From: JADCCX01 sp051649305
Lineage (GTDB): Bacteria; Pseudomonadota; Alphaproteobacteria; Rhizobiales; Beijerinckiaceae
Assembly: GCA_051649305.1 (NCBI GenBank)
Contig: JBOFGV010000087.1
Coordinates: 1 to 64,000, forward strand
Direction of reading: 5' to 3'
Length of the DNA stretch: 64,000 nucleotides
Positions 53,340 through 61,945 of this stretch are shown here, piece by piece; position 1 is the first letter of the stretch, and the number at the start of each line of letters is the position of its first letter. A program made the position numbers and the translations under genes. The notes under the pieces were generated by a model, which was not told where the DNA came from, ran no database searches, and saw nothing but the letters and a program-made list of their open reading frames with translations.

Positions 53340-55463
53340 ATGTCAATTCAAGCCCGATACACTATTGATGAGTATCCCGTCTTGGATTCCCAAGGCAGCA
53401 ATATGATTGCTCCTTTTGAAGCGGTGGTCCCGATTGATCCAATTGAGAAAGTCGAAATCGTATCAAACATCGATCCGATTGAACCAGTTGAAATCGTTGC
53501 ATCCATTGGCGATAACGAGTCTTTCGGGCTGATCGGGTTGGCTGCCTTTCGCCAGAATCCATTGTTCCAGGGTATTAACGGGGACAGCAGCGTTGTCGTT
53601 GTCATCGATACGGGAGCGGATCTTGACCATCCTGAGTTTTCTGCATCCGGCAAGATTGCCTACTCATATGATTTTTACGGGACGTCAGGAGCCGGAGACG
53701 CCGATGCGAATGATGTAAACGGTCATGGGTCACATGTAGCGGGCATCATTGCCGGAACAAGTTTTAACATTGGTATCGCCAATGGAGCGAGACTGGTAAT
53801 CCTCAAAGTATCAAATGAAGTATCGGCGTCCCAAAGCATCTTTCAAGATGCCGTTGCGAGCGCACTCAATTGGGTCGCATCCAATCCGCTTGGCCTTAAC
53901 ATCTCCGCTGTGAACATGTCGTTCGGCAGCTCAAATCTGCAAACATCAACCAATCACCCGCTAGGCACCACTCTTGCACAGATCAAAGCTTCAGGTGTCG
54001 CGCTGGTTGCAGCAGCAGGCACCGGGTACAGCGGGGTTGCAGGTGTTGCAAACTATGCGGCCGATCCAAGTGTCTGGGCTGTCGGCGCAACTTACGGTGC
54101 AAACGTTGGTCCGAGATCATACTTGACTGGTGTCGCTGATTTTACGACCATTTCCGATCAAATCACGTCATTCTCTCAAAGATCACCTACGCACACTGAC
54201 CTTTTCGCTCCCGGTTCCCAGATCATCTCGGCTTGGAAAGACGGCCAGACCGCTCTGACCGGTGGCACTTCGCAGGCTGCTGCACATGTAAGTGGGCTTG
54301 TCGCTCTTGCTCAGGATCTCGCCATGAAACAGGCCGGTGTCAAACTGGGTGTGGACACCATGTTGAAGCTGATTCGAGACAACGCGGTTTCAATTTACGA
54401 CGGAGCTGTTTCGCCATCTGCTCTCCCTCAAGATCCCGGCGAGAATGACAATGTTGCAAACACCGAGGCAGTCTATCGTCGGATCGACGTGAACGCGACA
54501 ATGAATGCTATTGTGGACCATTTCCGTCTTGGACGCTCCAGTTCATTAGATGCTGCAGGTAACTATGTAAATTCAAACTCGTTTTTTGGATGGCGTGGCA
54601 ATGATGTCATGATTGGACGTGCGACTGCAGATCTGATGCAGGGCGGCGATGGTAATGACACATTCAACGGTGGCGCGGATTCTGACACACTGGTAGGTGG
54701 CGCAGGCAACGACACCTACATCGTCGACTCCAATCTCGACGCGGTGATCGAGGTCTTCGGTCAAGGCACTGATACGGTCTCGACGACTGCGTCGTTCTAC
54801 GAGCTCGACGCCGGGCTGACGCTCGAGAACCTGACCTACACGGGCACAGGGCCAGGCACGCTCTATGGCAACTCGCTGAACAACATTTTGATCGGCAACG
54901 ACGTCGGCAACAGTTTCAACGGTTTCTTCGGAGCCGACACGATGACTGGCGGGGCGGGCGCGGACTATTTTTACATCGACCAGAACGATCTGGTTGCTGG
55001 CGGTGCGGGCTACGATGCGGTGTTCATCCAGACGGTGACAGGCACGGCCCTGAATATGGGGGCGACGCAGGTCGAGTACGTCGTTGGCGGATCTGGCAGT
55101 GACACGATCACCGGGGGAGCGGCCACCTCGGCGCTGTCGCTCTTGGGCGGCGAGGGCGCGGACATACTCACGGGTGGCCTCGGTGACGATTATCTCTATG
55201 GCAACGCCGGCGCCGACATCTTCCGCGTCACGGCCAATGCCCAGTTCGACGCGATCCTCGACTTTGTCGATGCGGACGGGGTGAACGACGACCGGATCGA
55301 TGTCAGGGCCTTGGGCGCAAGCTTCGACAGTCTCGCCGAGGTGCTTGCAGCGACCATCGACTACAGCGGAACCTCCGTCATCAACTTCGGGGCTGGCAAC
55401 GCGCTGTATCTATACCTCATCCCCAAGACGAGCCTCACCGCGGATGATTTCATCTTCACGTGA
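53340..55463 (+). CDS. Subtilisin-like (S8) serine protease with RTX C-terminus
   Basis: 707 residues from ATG 53340 (GGAG ten bases upstream; a TTG seven codons earlier is less likely). No Sec signal. The catalytic triad is complete: Asp90 (VVVVIDTGADLDHPEF), His129 (DVNGHGSHVAGIIAG) and Ser311 (GGTSQAAAHVSGLVAL). From about residue 425 there are RTX repeats (GGDGNDTFNGGADSDTLVGG, GGAGNDTYIVD, GGEGADILTGGLGDDYLYG) and a C-terminal type I secretion-like end. The first part is AT-rich and the last 700 bases distinctly G+C-rich, as if joined from two sources. It probably acts outside the cell, with folding triggered by calcium. No transporter genes are nearby. Confidence 0.9.
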   Translation: MSIQARYTIDEYPVLDSQGSNMIAPFEAVVPIDPIEKVEIVSNIDPIEPVEIVASIGDNESFGLIGLAAFRQNPLFQGINGDSSVVVVIDTGADLDHPEFSASGKIAYSYDFYGTSGAGDADANDVNGHGSHVAGIIAGTSFNIGIANGARLVILKVSNEVSASQSIFQDAVASALNWVASNPLGLNISAVNMSFGSSNLQTSTNHPLGTTLAQIKASGVALVAAAGTGYSGVAGVANYAADPSVWAVGATYGANVGPRSYLTGVADFTTISDQITSFSQRSPTHTDLFAPGSQIISAWKDGQTALTGGTSQAAAHVSGLVALAQDLAMKQAGVKLGVDTMLKLIRDNAVSIYDGAVSPSALPQDPGENDNVANTEAVYRRIDVNATMNAIVDHFRLGRSSSLDAAGNYVNSNSFFGWRGNDVMIGRATADLMQGGDGNDTFNGGADSDTLVGGAGNDTYIVDSNLDAVIEVFGQGTDTVSTTASFYELDAGLTLENLTYTGTGPGTLYGNSLNNILIGNDVGNSFNGFFGADTMTGGAGADYFYIDQNDLVAGGAGYDAVFIQTVTGTALNMGATQVEYVVGGSGSDTITGGAATSALSLLGGEGADILTGGLGDDYLYGNAGADIFRVTANAQFDAILDFVDADGVNDDRIDVRALGASFDSLAEVLAATIDYSGTSVINFGAGNALYLYLIPKTSLTADDFIFT

Positions 55464-55552
55464 GTGATTCACGATCTGCATGCAAGTCGGGGAGCAAGGC
55501 GTTTACGACGCTGAGGGGCAGGTAAACCGTTGCAAAGTGTGGCTTATCTAGC

Positions 55553-55630
55553 CTTCTCGCCGAAATGATGGCAGGCGAAACGCCGTTCTGTGATGTCAGC
55601 GGGTTCAGGGCAGACAGGGCATTTGTGTGA
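55553..55630 (+). pseudogene. Remnant of the 3' end of a second dadA-like gene
   Basis: Encodes LLAEMMAGETPFCDVSGF followed by RADRAFV and a stop, the last 25 codons of the DadA-like enzyme with one residue changed. No start or upstream coding part is left. The codon-level divergence says it came from a homologous allele rather than from a fresh duplication of the neighbouring gene. Confidence 0.88.
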
Positions 55631-55633
55631 GGG
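55553..55633 (+). repeat. Direct repeat, right copy
   Basis: 81 bases matching 52857-52937 at 73 positions; together they bracket the protease gene. The 55464-55552 stretch between protease and repeat has no other feature beyond a gtttac...gtaaac inverted pair. Confidence 0.92.
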
Positions 55634-55665
55634 CGCGCGCGGAAGGATAGGCTGCTGTCATTGTT

Positions 55666-57774
55666 TCAGGCAGCGCGAACCGTGCCAAGGAAGCGATCCA
55701 TCTCAACACGCAATACTTCTGCCTGACGTGACAAATCCGATGAGGCGGCGAAAACCTTTGTTGAAGCTATGCCAGTTGCAGCGGCAGCGGTTGTGACGTG
55801 AATGATGCTTGATGACACCTCTTCTGTGCCGCGGGCAGCTTGCTGAACGTTGGTAGCAATCTCAACAGTCACCTTGTGCTGCTTCTCGATAGAAACAGTT
55901 ATTTCACTCGAGATGGCATCAAGATCGCCGATAGTGCTGCCAATCGACTGGATGGCAGTGATCGTTTCGTTTGTGACAGACTGAATATTGGTAATGGTGG
56001 AAGCAATGTCGTCTGTGGCCCTGGTTGTCTGAGTTGCCAGCTGTTTCACTTCAGCTGCAACAACGGCGAAGCCTTTGCCAGCATCACCCGCACGCGCTGC
56101 CTCTATCGTTGCATTGAGCGCCAGCAGGTTGGTTTGAGCCGCAATGGCGTTGATCATTTCAACAACCGAGCTGATCTTTTCGACTGCAAGTGCCAGCTCT
56201 TTGACCTTGGCATCCGTTGCATGTGCATTGGCAACGGCCTTTCCAGCCATTTCGCTTGATCCGCGCGCATGACGGCCGATCTCAGCAATCGAGGATGCAA
56301 GCTCTTCGCCAGCAGCAGCGACAGTCCTGACATTTTGTGCTGCCTGTTCAGAAGCACTTGCCACCGTTGTCGATTGTAAACTTGCTTCCTCCGCTGCTTC
56401 CGACGTGCTTTCAGCTGCTGATTTCAGTTCGGCAGAAGCAGAGGCGATGGCCTTGATGACAGCCGCGGCATTTGATTCAAATGTTTCGATAGCATTCTCA
56501 AGCACAAGAGAGCGCTGCAGTCGCGCTTTCTGCTCATTTTCAGCTTCTGCACGCAGGCGTTCGCGCTCGATCCCGTTTTCCTTGAAGACAAGCATTGCCC
56601 GCGCCATTGCACCGATTTCATTGTTGCTGCCGGTGAGTGGAACTTCTGTTGACAGGTCATGGGCAGCGAGGCGAGTCATGGTGCTGGAGAGTGTTTGAAA
56701 GGATATCGTGATCATCCGGATCAACATGCCCGACAGCAGGACCACTCCAAGGAGCACCGCCATGACCTGGGCGAGTGTCAACCACATGGTCATTCTCGAG
56801 GCCTCAAGTTTGGAGCGCATCAAGATCTGGAGGTCCTGTGTAATGACGTCTTCAATCCTTTTCAGCCCATCAATCCTCTCCGTCGTGGTATCAAACCATG
56901 CCTTGCCAGAGATGCCCTGAAGCTTGCCTTCAAGCCCACCAGTAATAGCAACTCCCCTCATACGCTCGACTTCCTTCGCCGAGCGGCTTGTCATGACCTC
57001 ATTGAATATTCGGGTCTGTTCTGGCGTGGCGTATCCGGCAAAAATCGAATTGTATGTGTTCTGGGCTGCAACCATCTCCTGGATGCGGGCAAGAAGGTCC
57101 GGCGAGAAGCTGCCAGCCCTAAAGCCAAGCGCACCGGTTGCACGCTCAATCCCTGCGCGCTCCTTGCCCTGCATGAAGCTTGCAAGGCTCACGAGGGGCC
57201 AGACAATTTCCGCTTCTGAGCTGAGGCGCCCGAACTGCTCTACCAGCGACAATATTTTGGCATTCAGCTGTGTGTAATAACCCGTTGCATCCCGCCCGTT
57301 GATTGAGAAGCTGTCGACTTTCTGTCGATGCTGTTCGATCTCACCAAGCGTAATGACGATGTCTTCAAAACTCTTCGCAAAGGAAGCACCATAGGCGCTT
57401 TTGTCGAACCGGCTCAGGAAAAGCTTCAGTTCATCCCTTTGTCTGTCGGTAGCCTGACGCTGAACTCCCAGATCATTCCTGACATTGGCGTCTTTCGATG
57501 AAATAAAAACGCCAGTCATGCCGCGCTCTTTCTGCTGCTCATGCACAAGATGCGACAAACCGACAGAGAGCTCGACGAGGGTGCCGACCTTTTTTGTTTC
57601 CTCACCCACCGATGCGGCCCGTGAAGCGATTTGGATAGCAAAATAGCCCATTGGCAACATGGGAATTGCGGCCACAAAAATAATGACCCAGCGTAATTTT
57701 AGACTATCCAGGAAAGATCTTTGGGTATTTTTTAATACATTTGTACCCTTCGGTCCATTTTGGTGATTGGACAT
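55666..57774 (-). CDS. Methyl-accepting chemotaxis protein with NIT sensor domain
   Basis: 702 residues; AAAGGA eight bases upstream. A first membrane helix (LRWVIIFVAAIPMLPMGYFA), a periplasmic NIT domain whose signature LSHLVHEQQKERGMTGVFIS is clear, a second helix (LAQVMAVLLGVVLLSGMLIR, about residue 340), a HAMP region, and a signalling domain with the hairpin IAAQTNLLALNATIEAARAG, DAGKGFAVVAAEVKQLATQT. NIT domains sense nitrate/nitrite in known cases; that ligand is a suggestion here. It converges on the dadA remnant. Confidence 0.92.
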   Translation of the reverse strand: MSNHQNGPKGTNVLKNTQRSFLDSLKLRWVIIFVAAIPMLPMGYFAIQIASRAASVGEETKKVGTLVELSVGLSHLVHEQQKERGMTGVFISSKDANVRNDLGVQRQATDRQRDELKLFLSRFDKSAYGASFAKSFEDIVITLGEIEQHRQKVDSFSINGRDATGYYTQLNAKILSLVEQFGRLSSEAEIVWPLVSLASFMQGKERAGIERATGALGFRAGSFSPDLLARIQEMVAAQNTYNSIFAGYATPEQTRIFNEVMTSRSAKEVERMRGVAITGGLEGKLQGISGKAWFDTTTERIDGLKRIEDVITQDLQILMRSKLEASRMTMWLTLAQVMAVLLGVVLLSGMLIRMITISFQTLSSTMTRLAAHDLSTEVPLTGSNNEIGAMARAMLVFKENGIERERLRAEAENEQKARLQRSLVLENAIETFESNAAAVIKAIASASAELKSAAESTSEAAEEASLQSTTVASASEQAAQNVRTVAAAGEELASSIAEIGRHARGSSEMAGKAVANAHATDAKVKELALAVEKISSVVEMINAIAAQTNLLALNATIEAARAGDAGKGFAVVAAEVKQLATQTTRATDDIASTITNIQSVTNETITAIQSIGSTIGDLDAISSEITVSIEKQHKVTVEIATNVQQAARGTEEVSSSIIHVTTAAAATGIASTKVFAASSDLSRQAEVLRVEMDRFLGTVRAA

Positions 57775-57996
57775 GAAATTATTCCTTTAAATCACTCAAT
57801 ATATATAGTTTCATTGTAAGATTCTTTTATTAAAAATGTTTTAGTGCGATAAATAAGTATATTTACATTTTAAAAATAGCAACTATAGATTGTTTTGTAA
57901 GAGAAAATTTTAAAATAAAATATGATAATACATTGGCAAATTATAAAATAACATTTAAATTCATGCACTTAGCCTCTCCAGATCAGCTTTCTGTTT
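57775..57996. other. Very AT-rich intergenic region
   Basis: 222 bases of mostly A and T with no open frame of note, upstream of the chemoreceptor. It probably contains that gene's promoter and may mark another recombined stretch. Confidence 0.5.
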
Positions 57997-58398
57997 TTAT
58001 ACTCTTGATTGTGGTCCCCCCTGCCAGGTCACCACGCTCCAGGCCGTAGCTGTGTAGTAGAAGAATTGCTCTTCAGCGATCCGGTCCAGTTCCCAACGAT
58101 GCAGGGCTACTTAGTCCAGTCGCCGCGTCACGCCGTCCTTGCCCACGGCTTCAAAAACCCAGTTGATGGCAACACTGTTGCCATCGAGAACCACGGCTTT
58201 GGGGGGATGTGTTATCATGCGTTCGATGCGTCCCAGCGCCTGCGCCTCGCTCTCCATCAGCACCTCGCGACCACGGCGTGGCTCTTTCAGGTTCTCGCGC
58301 ATCGTAGCGTCAGCTGTATAGAAATCACGGATTGCTGCCACATGACCACCGCTGACAACAGCAGCGATGAAAGCGTCGAGGCGCTCCCCTGTGGGCAT
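57997..58398 (-). pseudogene. SnoaL/NTF2-like protein gene with one in-frame stop
   Basis: The frame opens at ATG 58398 and gives 95 residues (AFIAAVVSGGHVAAIRDFYT, AVAINWVFEAVGKDG-type strand) to a TAA at 58113-58111. The same frame then continues without shift: VALHRWELDRIAEEQFFYYT, AWSVVTWQGGPQSRV, stop at 57997. RW.xDRIaEEqFFY is the usual last strand of SnoaL-like proteins, and 133 residues is the family's length. The TAA replaces what is usually a Glu codon (LDE), so a single G-to-T change explains it. A recent loss, or a sequencing error. Confidence 0.8.
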
Positions 58399-58587
58399 GG
58401 CGAAAAGTCCCTTTCAGTTTTTGACGATCCGGATGTCAAATGCGGTCTATCCGGACAATGATCTTGCTGAAACACCCTGATTTATAAAGAGACATCCACG
58501 GCACTTAACCTTAACAACCGGTAAAGCTGTCTGCTCCAATTTGAGCGGTGTAAACCATGGTTCATCAACACTTGAGGATGGACAGCC

Positions 58588-58917
58588 ATGACCGAGCGCC
58601 GCGAAAATACCAGACGTCGTTGCCTCCTTGGCGCGCGTGTTGTGTTCAATGCCCGCAGTTCCACGATGTCTTGTACCGTGCGCAATATGTCGGATCGTGG
58701 AGCCATGCTGGTGTTTGGTGAAACGCCTTATATTCCTGAGCAGTTCGAGCTTCTGCTGGACAACCGTCGTACGCTGGCACCCGCCCGCGTTGCCTGGCGT
58801 AATGGGGATCGTGTTGGCATCAGCGTCCAGACCGATCTGTCAAAGCTTGATGAGCCGCGCGCTGAAACTGGTCTTGTTGGCATTGTCAGTGTTGCTGACG
58901 CGCGCGTGGTGCACTGA
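58588..58917 (+). CDS. PilZ domain protein
   Basis: 109 residues, PilZ domain only. The c-di-GMP contacts are present: an Arg-rich RRENTRRRCLLGARVVF motif and CTVRNMSDRGAMLVF with the N-x-S-x-x-G element. The last strand WRNGDRVGISVQTDL is typical. Such small PilZ proteins relay c-di-GMP to motility or polysaccharide systems. Stands alone. Confidence 0.9.
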   Translation: MTERRENTRRRCLLGARVVFNARSSTMSCTVRNMSDRGAMLVFGETPYIPEQFELLLDNRRTLAPARVAWRNGDRVGISVQTDLSKLDEPRAETGLVGIVSVADARVVH

Positions 58918-59010
58918 ATCACGTCCTCACACAATCAGGTGAAGCACGGTTTTGCGCATTGCGCCAAGCTCCTGTCTTTGTCATGCAGGAGCAACAAACC
59001 ATGAGTTCCC

Positions 59011-59736
59011 ATGCCTGATATCACCTTGACCGGCGTGCTTCTCGCGGGCCTGCTGTCTTTTCTCAGCCCCTGCGTGTTGCCGCTTGTGCCGCCCTATCTC
59101 GCCTATATGGCTGGAACCAGCGTCTCCGCCATGACAGGCGAGGGTGCGAAGCCTTCGGCGCGTGTGCTGATCGCATCAGTGCTTTTTGTGCTGGGGTTCA
59201 GCACCGTGTTCGTACTGCTGGGGGCAGGGGCCTCGTCCATGGGGCGCGTGCTGCGCATTTACGGCGATACGCTCAGTATTGTGGCAGGCATTGTCATCAT
59301 CATCATGGGACTGCATTTTCTGGGCGTGTTTCGCATCGGCCTGCTTTACCGCGAGGCGCGGCTGGAGGTTGGCAAACCTGCCGGACTGGCCGGTGCCTAT
59401 CTCATGGGGCTCGCTTTTGCCTTTGGCTGGACACCCTGCATCGGCCCTGTGCTTGGCGCTGTCATGGCGGTTGCCGGTTCACAAGCCACAGTGGGGCAGG
59501 GCATGGGCTTGCTGGCGGTCTATTCGCTGGGCCTTGGCATTCCGTTCTTATTGGCCGCCCTGTTCATGGGGCCGTTCACGCGGTTGTTTGCGCGCCACAA
59601 GCACCACATGGGCCTGATCGAAAAGATCATGGGCGGCTTGCTGGTGCTGACCGGCATTGCCTTCCTCACCGGCGGTGTCGCCATGGCGGCCTACTGGCTG
59701 CTTGAGACGTTCCCGGCGCTGGGGAAGCTTGGATAG
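59011..59736 (+). CDS. ccdA: Cytochrome c biogenesis/thiol reductant transporter CcdA
   Basis: 241 residues, six membrane segments. The redox Cys pair lies in LSFLSPCVLPLVPPYLAYMA (first helix) and AFGWTPCIGPVLGAVMAVAG (fourth), as in CcdA. It carries reducing power from thioredoxin across the inner membrane for cytochrome c maturation and other exported thiol proteins. Monocistronic. Confidence 0.93.
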   Translation: MPDITLTGVLLAGLLSFLSPCVLPLVPPYLAYMAGTSVSAMTGEGAKPSARVLIASVLFVLGFSTVFVLLGAGASSMGRVLRIYGDTLSIVAGIVIIIMGLHFLGVFRIGLLYREARLEVGKPAGLAGAYLMGLAFAFGWTPCIGPVLGAVMAVAGSQATVGQGMGLLAVYSLGLGIPFLLAALFMGPFTRLFARHKHHMGLIEKIMGGLLVLTGIAFLTGGVAMAAYWLLETFPALGKLG

Positions 59737-59814
59737 CACTGAGTTGAAATCAAAAATACTGCTGCTATGACTGGTTCTGTCATTTTTAAAACAGTCAATA
59801 TCAGAGAGGCAACA

Positions 59815-60240
59815 ATGGGTGCCATACTTGATCTCTTCAGATCGGTCGTTCGTGATTCATCTCTCAAGGAGCGCAAACCTTCAAATGCAATGCGGGTTAT
59901 TTTTCCTTATCGATTGAATAATACATGGGTTTTTGATGATGAAACTGTTGGCTTGGTTCGCGAGCCGTTTGTTTTTGGTATCCCGGAAATGATTGATATT
60001 TTCATTGGGGATATCAAAGAGGCTGAATATGGTTTCAAACTTCTTTTTTCCGATAATTCCTTTCCTGGTTTTCAGGCAGAACTAACATGGCTTAGAGAGG
60101 ATTACGGTGGAAATTGGTATCGTCTTGAAGCACGAGAAGGGCAGCAAGGAACAATGGAAGGGTGGCTATGCCCTGCCATGTTCAAGTATTTTGACGTTGC
60201 GCCAGACAAGATTTTTTGTCGTGTAGAACCGAAGCAATAA
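59815..60240 (+). CDS. DUF6717-like protein of unknown function
   Basis: 141 residues from ATG 59815 (GAGAGG six bases upstream). Rich in aromatic residues, no signal or membrane segment. Conserved-looking blocks are MRVIFPYRLNNTWVFDDETV, GLVREPFVFGIPEMID and GWLCPAMFKYFDVAPDKIF, which I associate from memory with the DUF6717 family; no function is known to me. It is clearly more AT-rich than its neighbours, which hints at later arrival. Confidence 0.6.
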   Translation: MGAILDLFRSVVRDSSLKERKPSNAMRVIFPYRLNNTWVFDDETVGLVREPFVFGIPEMIDIFIGDIKEAEYGFKLLFSDNSFPGFQAELTWLREDYGGNWYRLEAREGQQGTMEGWLCPAMFKYFDVAPDKIFCRVEPKQ

Positions 60241-60270
60241 AAAACCGCCGGATCGCTCCGGCGGTTTCTC
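60236..60270 (-). terminator. Terminator between the DUF6717-like gene and livK
   Basis: An 11-bp stem aaaccgccgga-tcgc-tccggcggttt with an A-run on the left gives a good minus-strand terminator for livK; it may also stop the plus-strand gene, whose stop codon it overlaps. Confidence 0.88.
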
Positions 60271-60292
60271 AGATCAGATTGATGCGATCAGA

Positions 60293-61408
60293 TCAATTCT
60301 CGACGTAGGTGATCTTGCCAGCTGCGTCTTTTTTCCAGGTGTACATGACGTAGTCAGGACGGGTGATGTCACCCTTCTTGTCATACTTAAGTTCGCCGAT
60401 AACAGTCTTGAAGGCGACACCCGAACGAATGTACTCGGCCATCTTCTTGGCATCGAGTGACTTCGTTGCTTCAGCAGCCTGTGCCATCACTTCCACGCCA
60501 GCGTAGGTGTAGAGTGTGTAGGCTTCAGGGTTGATGTTCTTGGCCTTGAAGGCAGCCACAACTGCAGCAGCTTCAGGACGCTTGCGGGGATCAGGTGGGA
60601 AGGTCATCAGTGTGCCTTCGGCACCTGGACCAGCAATGGTCGCAAACTCGTCAGACGTGATGCCATCGCCCGACATCATCGGAGCGCGGACAGCCTGGTC
60701 ACGCATCTGGCGGACAATCAGACCGCCTTCTGTGTGGAGACCACCCCAGTAAACCACATCAACGCCAGCAGCCTTGATCTTGGTGATCAGTGCCGAGAAG
60801 TCCTTTTCGCCGGTGTTGACACCTTCGTAGAGCACTTCCTTGATGCCAGCGGCATTCATGGCTTTGCGTGTTTCATCAGCAAGACCCTGACCGTAAGGTG
60901 TCTTGTCATGAACAACGGCAACCTTCTTGCCCTGGAAGTTCTTGGCAAGGTAGGCAGCAGCAACTGCACCCTGCTGGTCATCGCGACCGCAGGTGCGGAA
61001 CACGTTCCACAGGCCACGCTCGGTGATCTTCGGGTTGGTCGCTGATGGTGTGATCAGCATGGCGCCGTTCTCTGCGTAAACTTCAGAGGCTGGCAGTGTC
61101 ACGCCCGAGTTGAAAGGGCCGATGACGTGCTTGATGCCTTCGGAAACCAGCTTGTTGGCAACCGATACACCCTGTTTTGGATCTGAAGCATCGTCACCTG
61201 TGACGGCTACGATCTTGCGACCGAGGATACCGCCCTTGGCGTTGAGGTCGGCAAAGGCTTGTGCTGCACCGTCGGTGAGCTGCTTGCCGAAAGCGGCGTT
61301 AGGACCAGTGATAGGGCCGATAACGCCAATTTTCAGATCCTGCGCATAGGCTGCGCCGGAAAGAGCAGTGCTCAATACCAGGCCAGCCAGGAGGCTTCTG
61401 CGATTCAT
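60293..61408 (-). CDS. Branched-chain amino-acid ABC transporter, periplasmic binding protein
   Basis: 371 residues with a Sec signal peptide (RSLLAGLVLSTALSGAAYAQ). Type I periplasmic binding fold: KIGVIGPITGPNAAFGKQL, VIGPFNSGVTLPASEVYAEN, GKKVAVVHDKTPYGQGLADE. LivK/LivJ-like. It is separated from the other liv genes by the DUF6867 gene and about 130 bases, and has its own terminator, so it may be expressed at a higher level. Confidence 0.94.
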   Translation of the reverse strand: MNRRSLLAGLVLSTALSGAAYAQDLKIGVIGPITGPNAAFGKQLTDGAAQAFADLNAKGGILGRKIVAVTGDDASDPKQGVSVANKLVSEGIKHVIGPFNSGVTLPASEVYAENGAMLITPSATNPKITERGLWNVFRTCGRDDQQGAVAAAYLAKNFQGKKVAVVHDKTPYGQGLADETRKAMNAAGIKEVLYEGVNTGEKDFSALITKIKAAGVDVVYWGGLHTEGGLIVRQMRDQAVRAPMMSGDGITSDEFATIAGPGAEGTLMTFPPDPRKRPEAAAVVAAFKAKNINPEAYTLYTYAGVEVMAQAAEATKSLDAKKMAEYIRSGVAFKTVIGELKYDKKGDITRPDYVMYTWKKDAAGKITYVEN

Positions 61409-61536
61409 ATGGATTCTCCCATCTTTCTACCCCGGGTCTTCCCGCTCCCGGACGCGGTTTTGGAGGGCCAGTTGGCTTCTCTGAACGCAATCAAGCGCTT
61501 TTTGAAGACAATGTCATCCGAAAACGTACAAATACC

Positions 61537-61887
61537 TCATGAGACTTTACGCCGCCATGAAACAGGGCCTGCGCCATCGAAGGCGAAGGAATATTGTGTG
61601 CGCATTTGCTCAGCACGCTGCATGCGCCAGCCTATAATAGCGGCAATGAAAAGCACGACGAAATCCACGATGAAATATTGCACGCTGAGCAATGTTCCCT
61701 GGAAAAGCGCGAAATGCAGGAATCGCACGCCGCATGTCAGCAGCGCAACATAAACCGGCATGATCGCGAATGGTCGCCATGTCAGCGCGATCGACCGTCC
61801 CATCTGCCAAGCCGCCAGGCCGCCCATAACGACCGTGACCAGCACAAACAGCCAGGCCGAATGCTCTTCGTAAAGAATGCCCTGCAT
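61537..61887 (-). CDS. DUF6867-like small membrane protein of the liv cluster
   Basis: 116 residues from ATG 61887 (GGGAGGG seven bases upstream). Three membrane segments (AWLFVLVTVVMGGLAAWQMG, FAIMPVYVALLTCGVRFLHF, YFIVDFVVLFIAAIIGWRMQ) followed by a polar tail with QRAEQMRTQYSF. Similar small proteins accompany liv operons in Rhizobiales; role unknown. It follows livF by 58 bases. Confidence 0.7.
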   Translation of the reverse strand: MQGILYEEHSAWLFVLVTVVMGGLAAWQMGRSIALTWRPFAIMPVYVALLTCGVRFLHFALFQGTLLSVQYFIVDFVVLFIAAIIGWRMQRAEQMRTQYSFAFDGAGPVSWRRKVS

Positions 61888-61945
61888 CGTTATGCCCTCC
61901 CGCATTCACTGAAGGAAAACCGGTTGCTACTTTTCCTGCTCATGC

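Noticed and set aside
52938..55552. Classical IS or integrase-borne element at the protease locus
   Set aside because: No transposase, integrase, terminal inverted repeats or short target duplication; the flanking repeat is diverged coding sequence.
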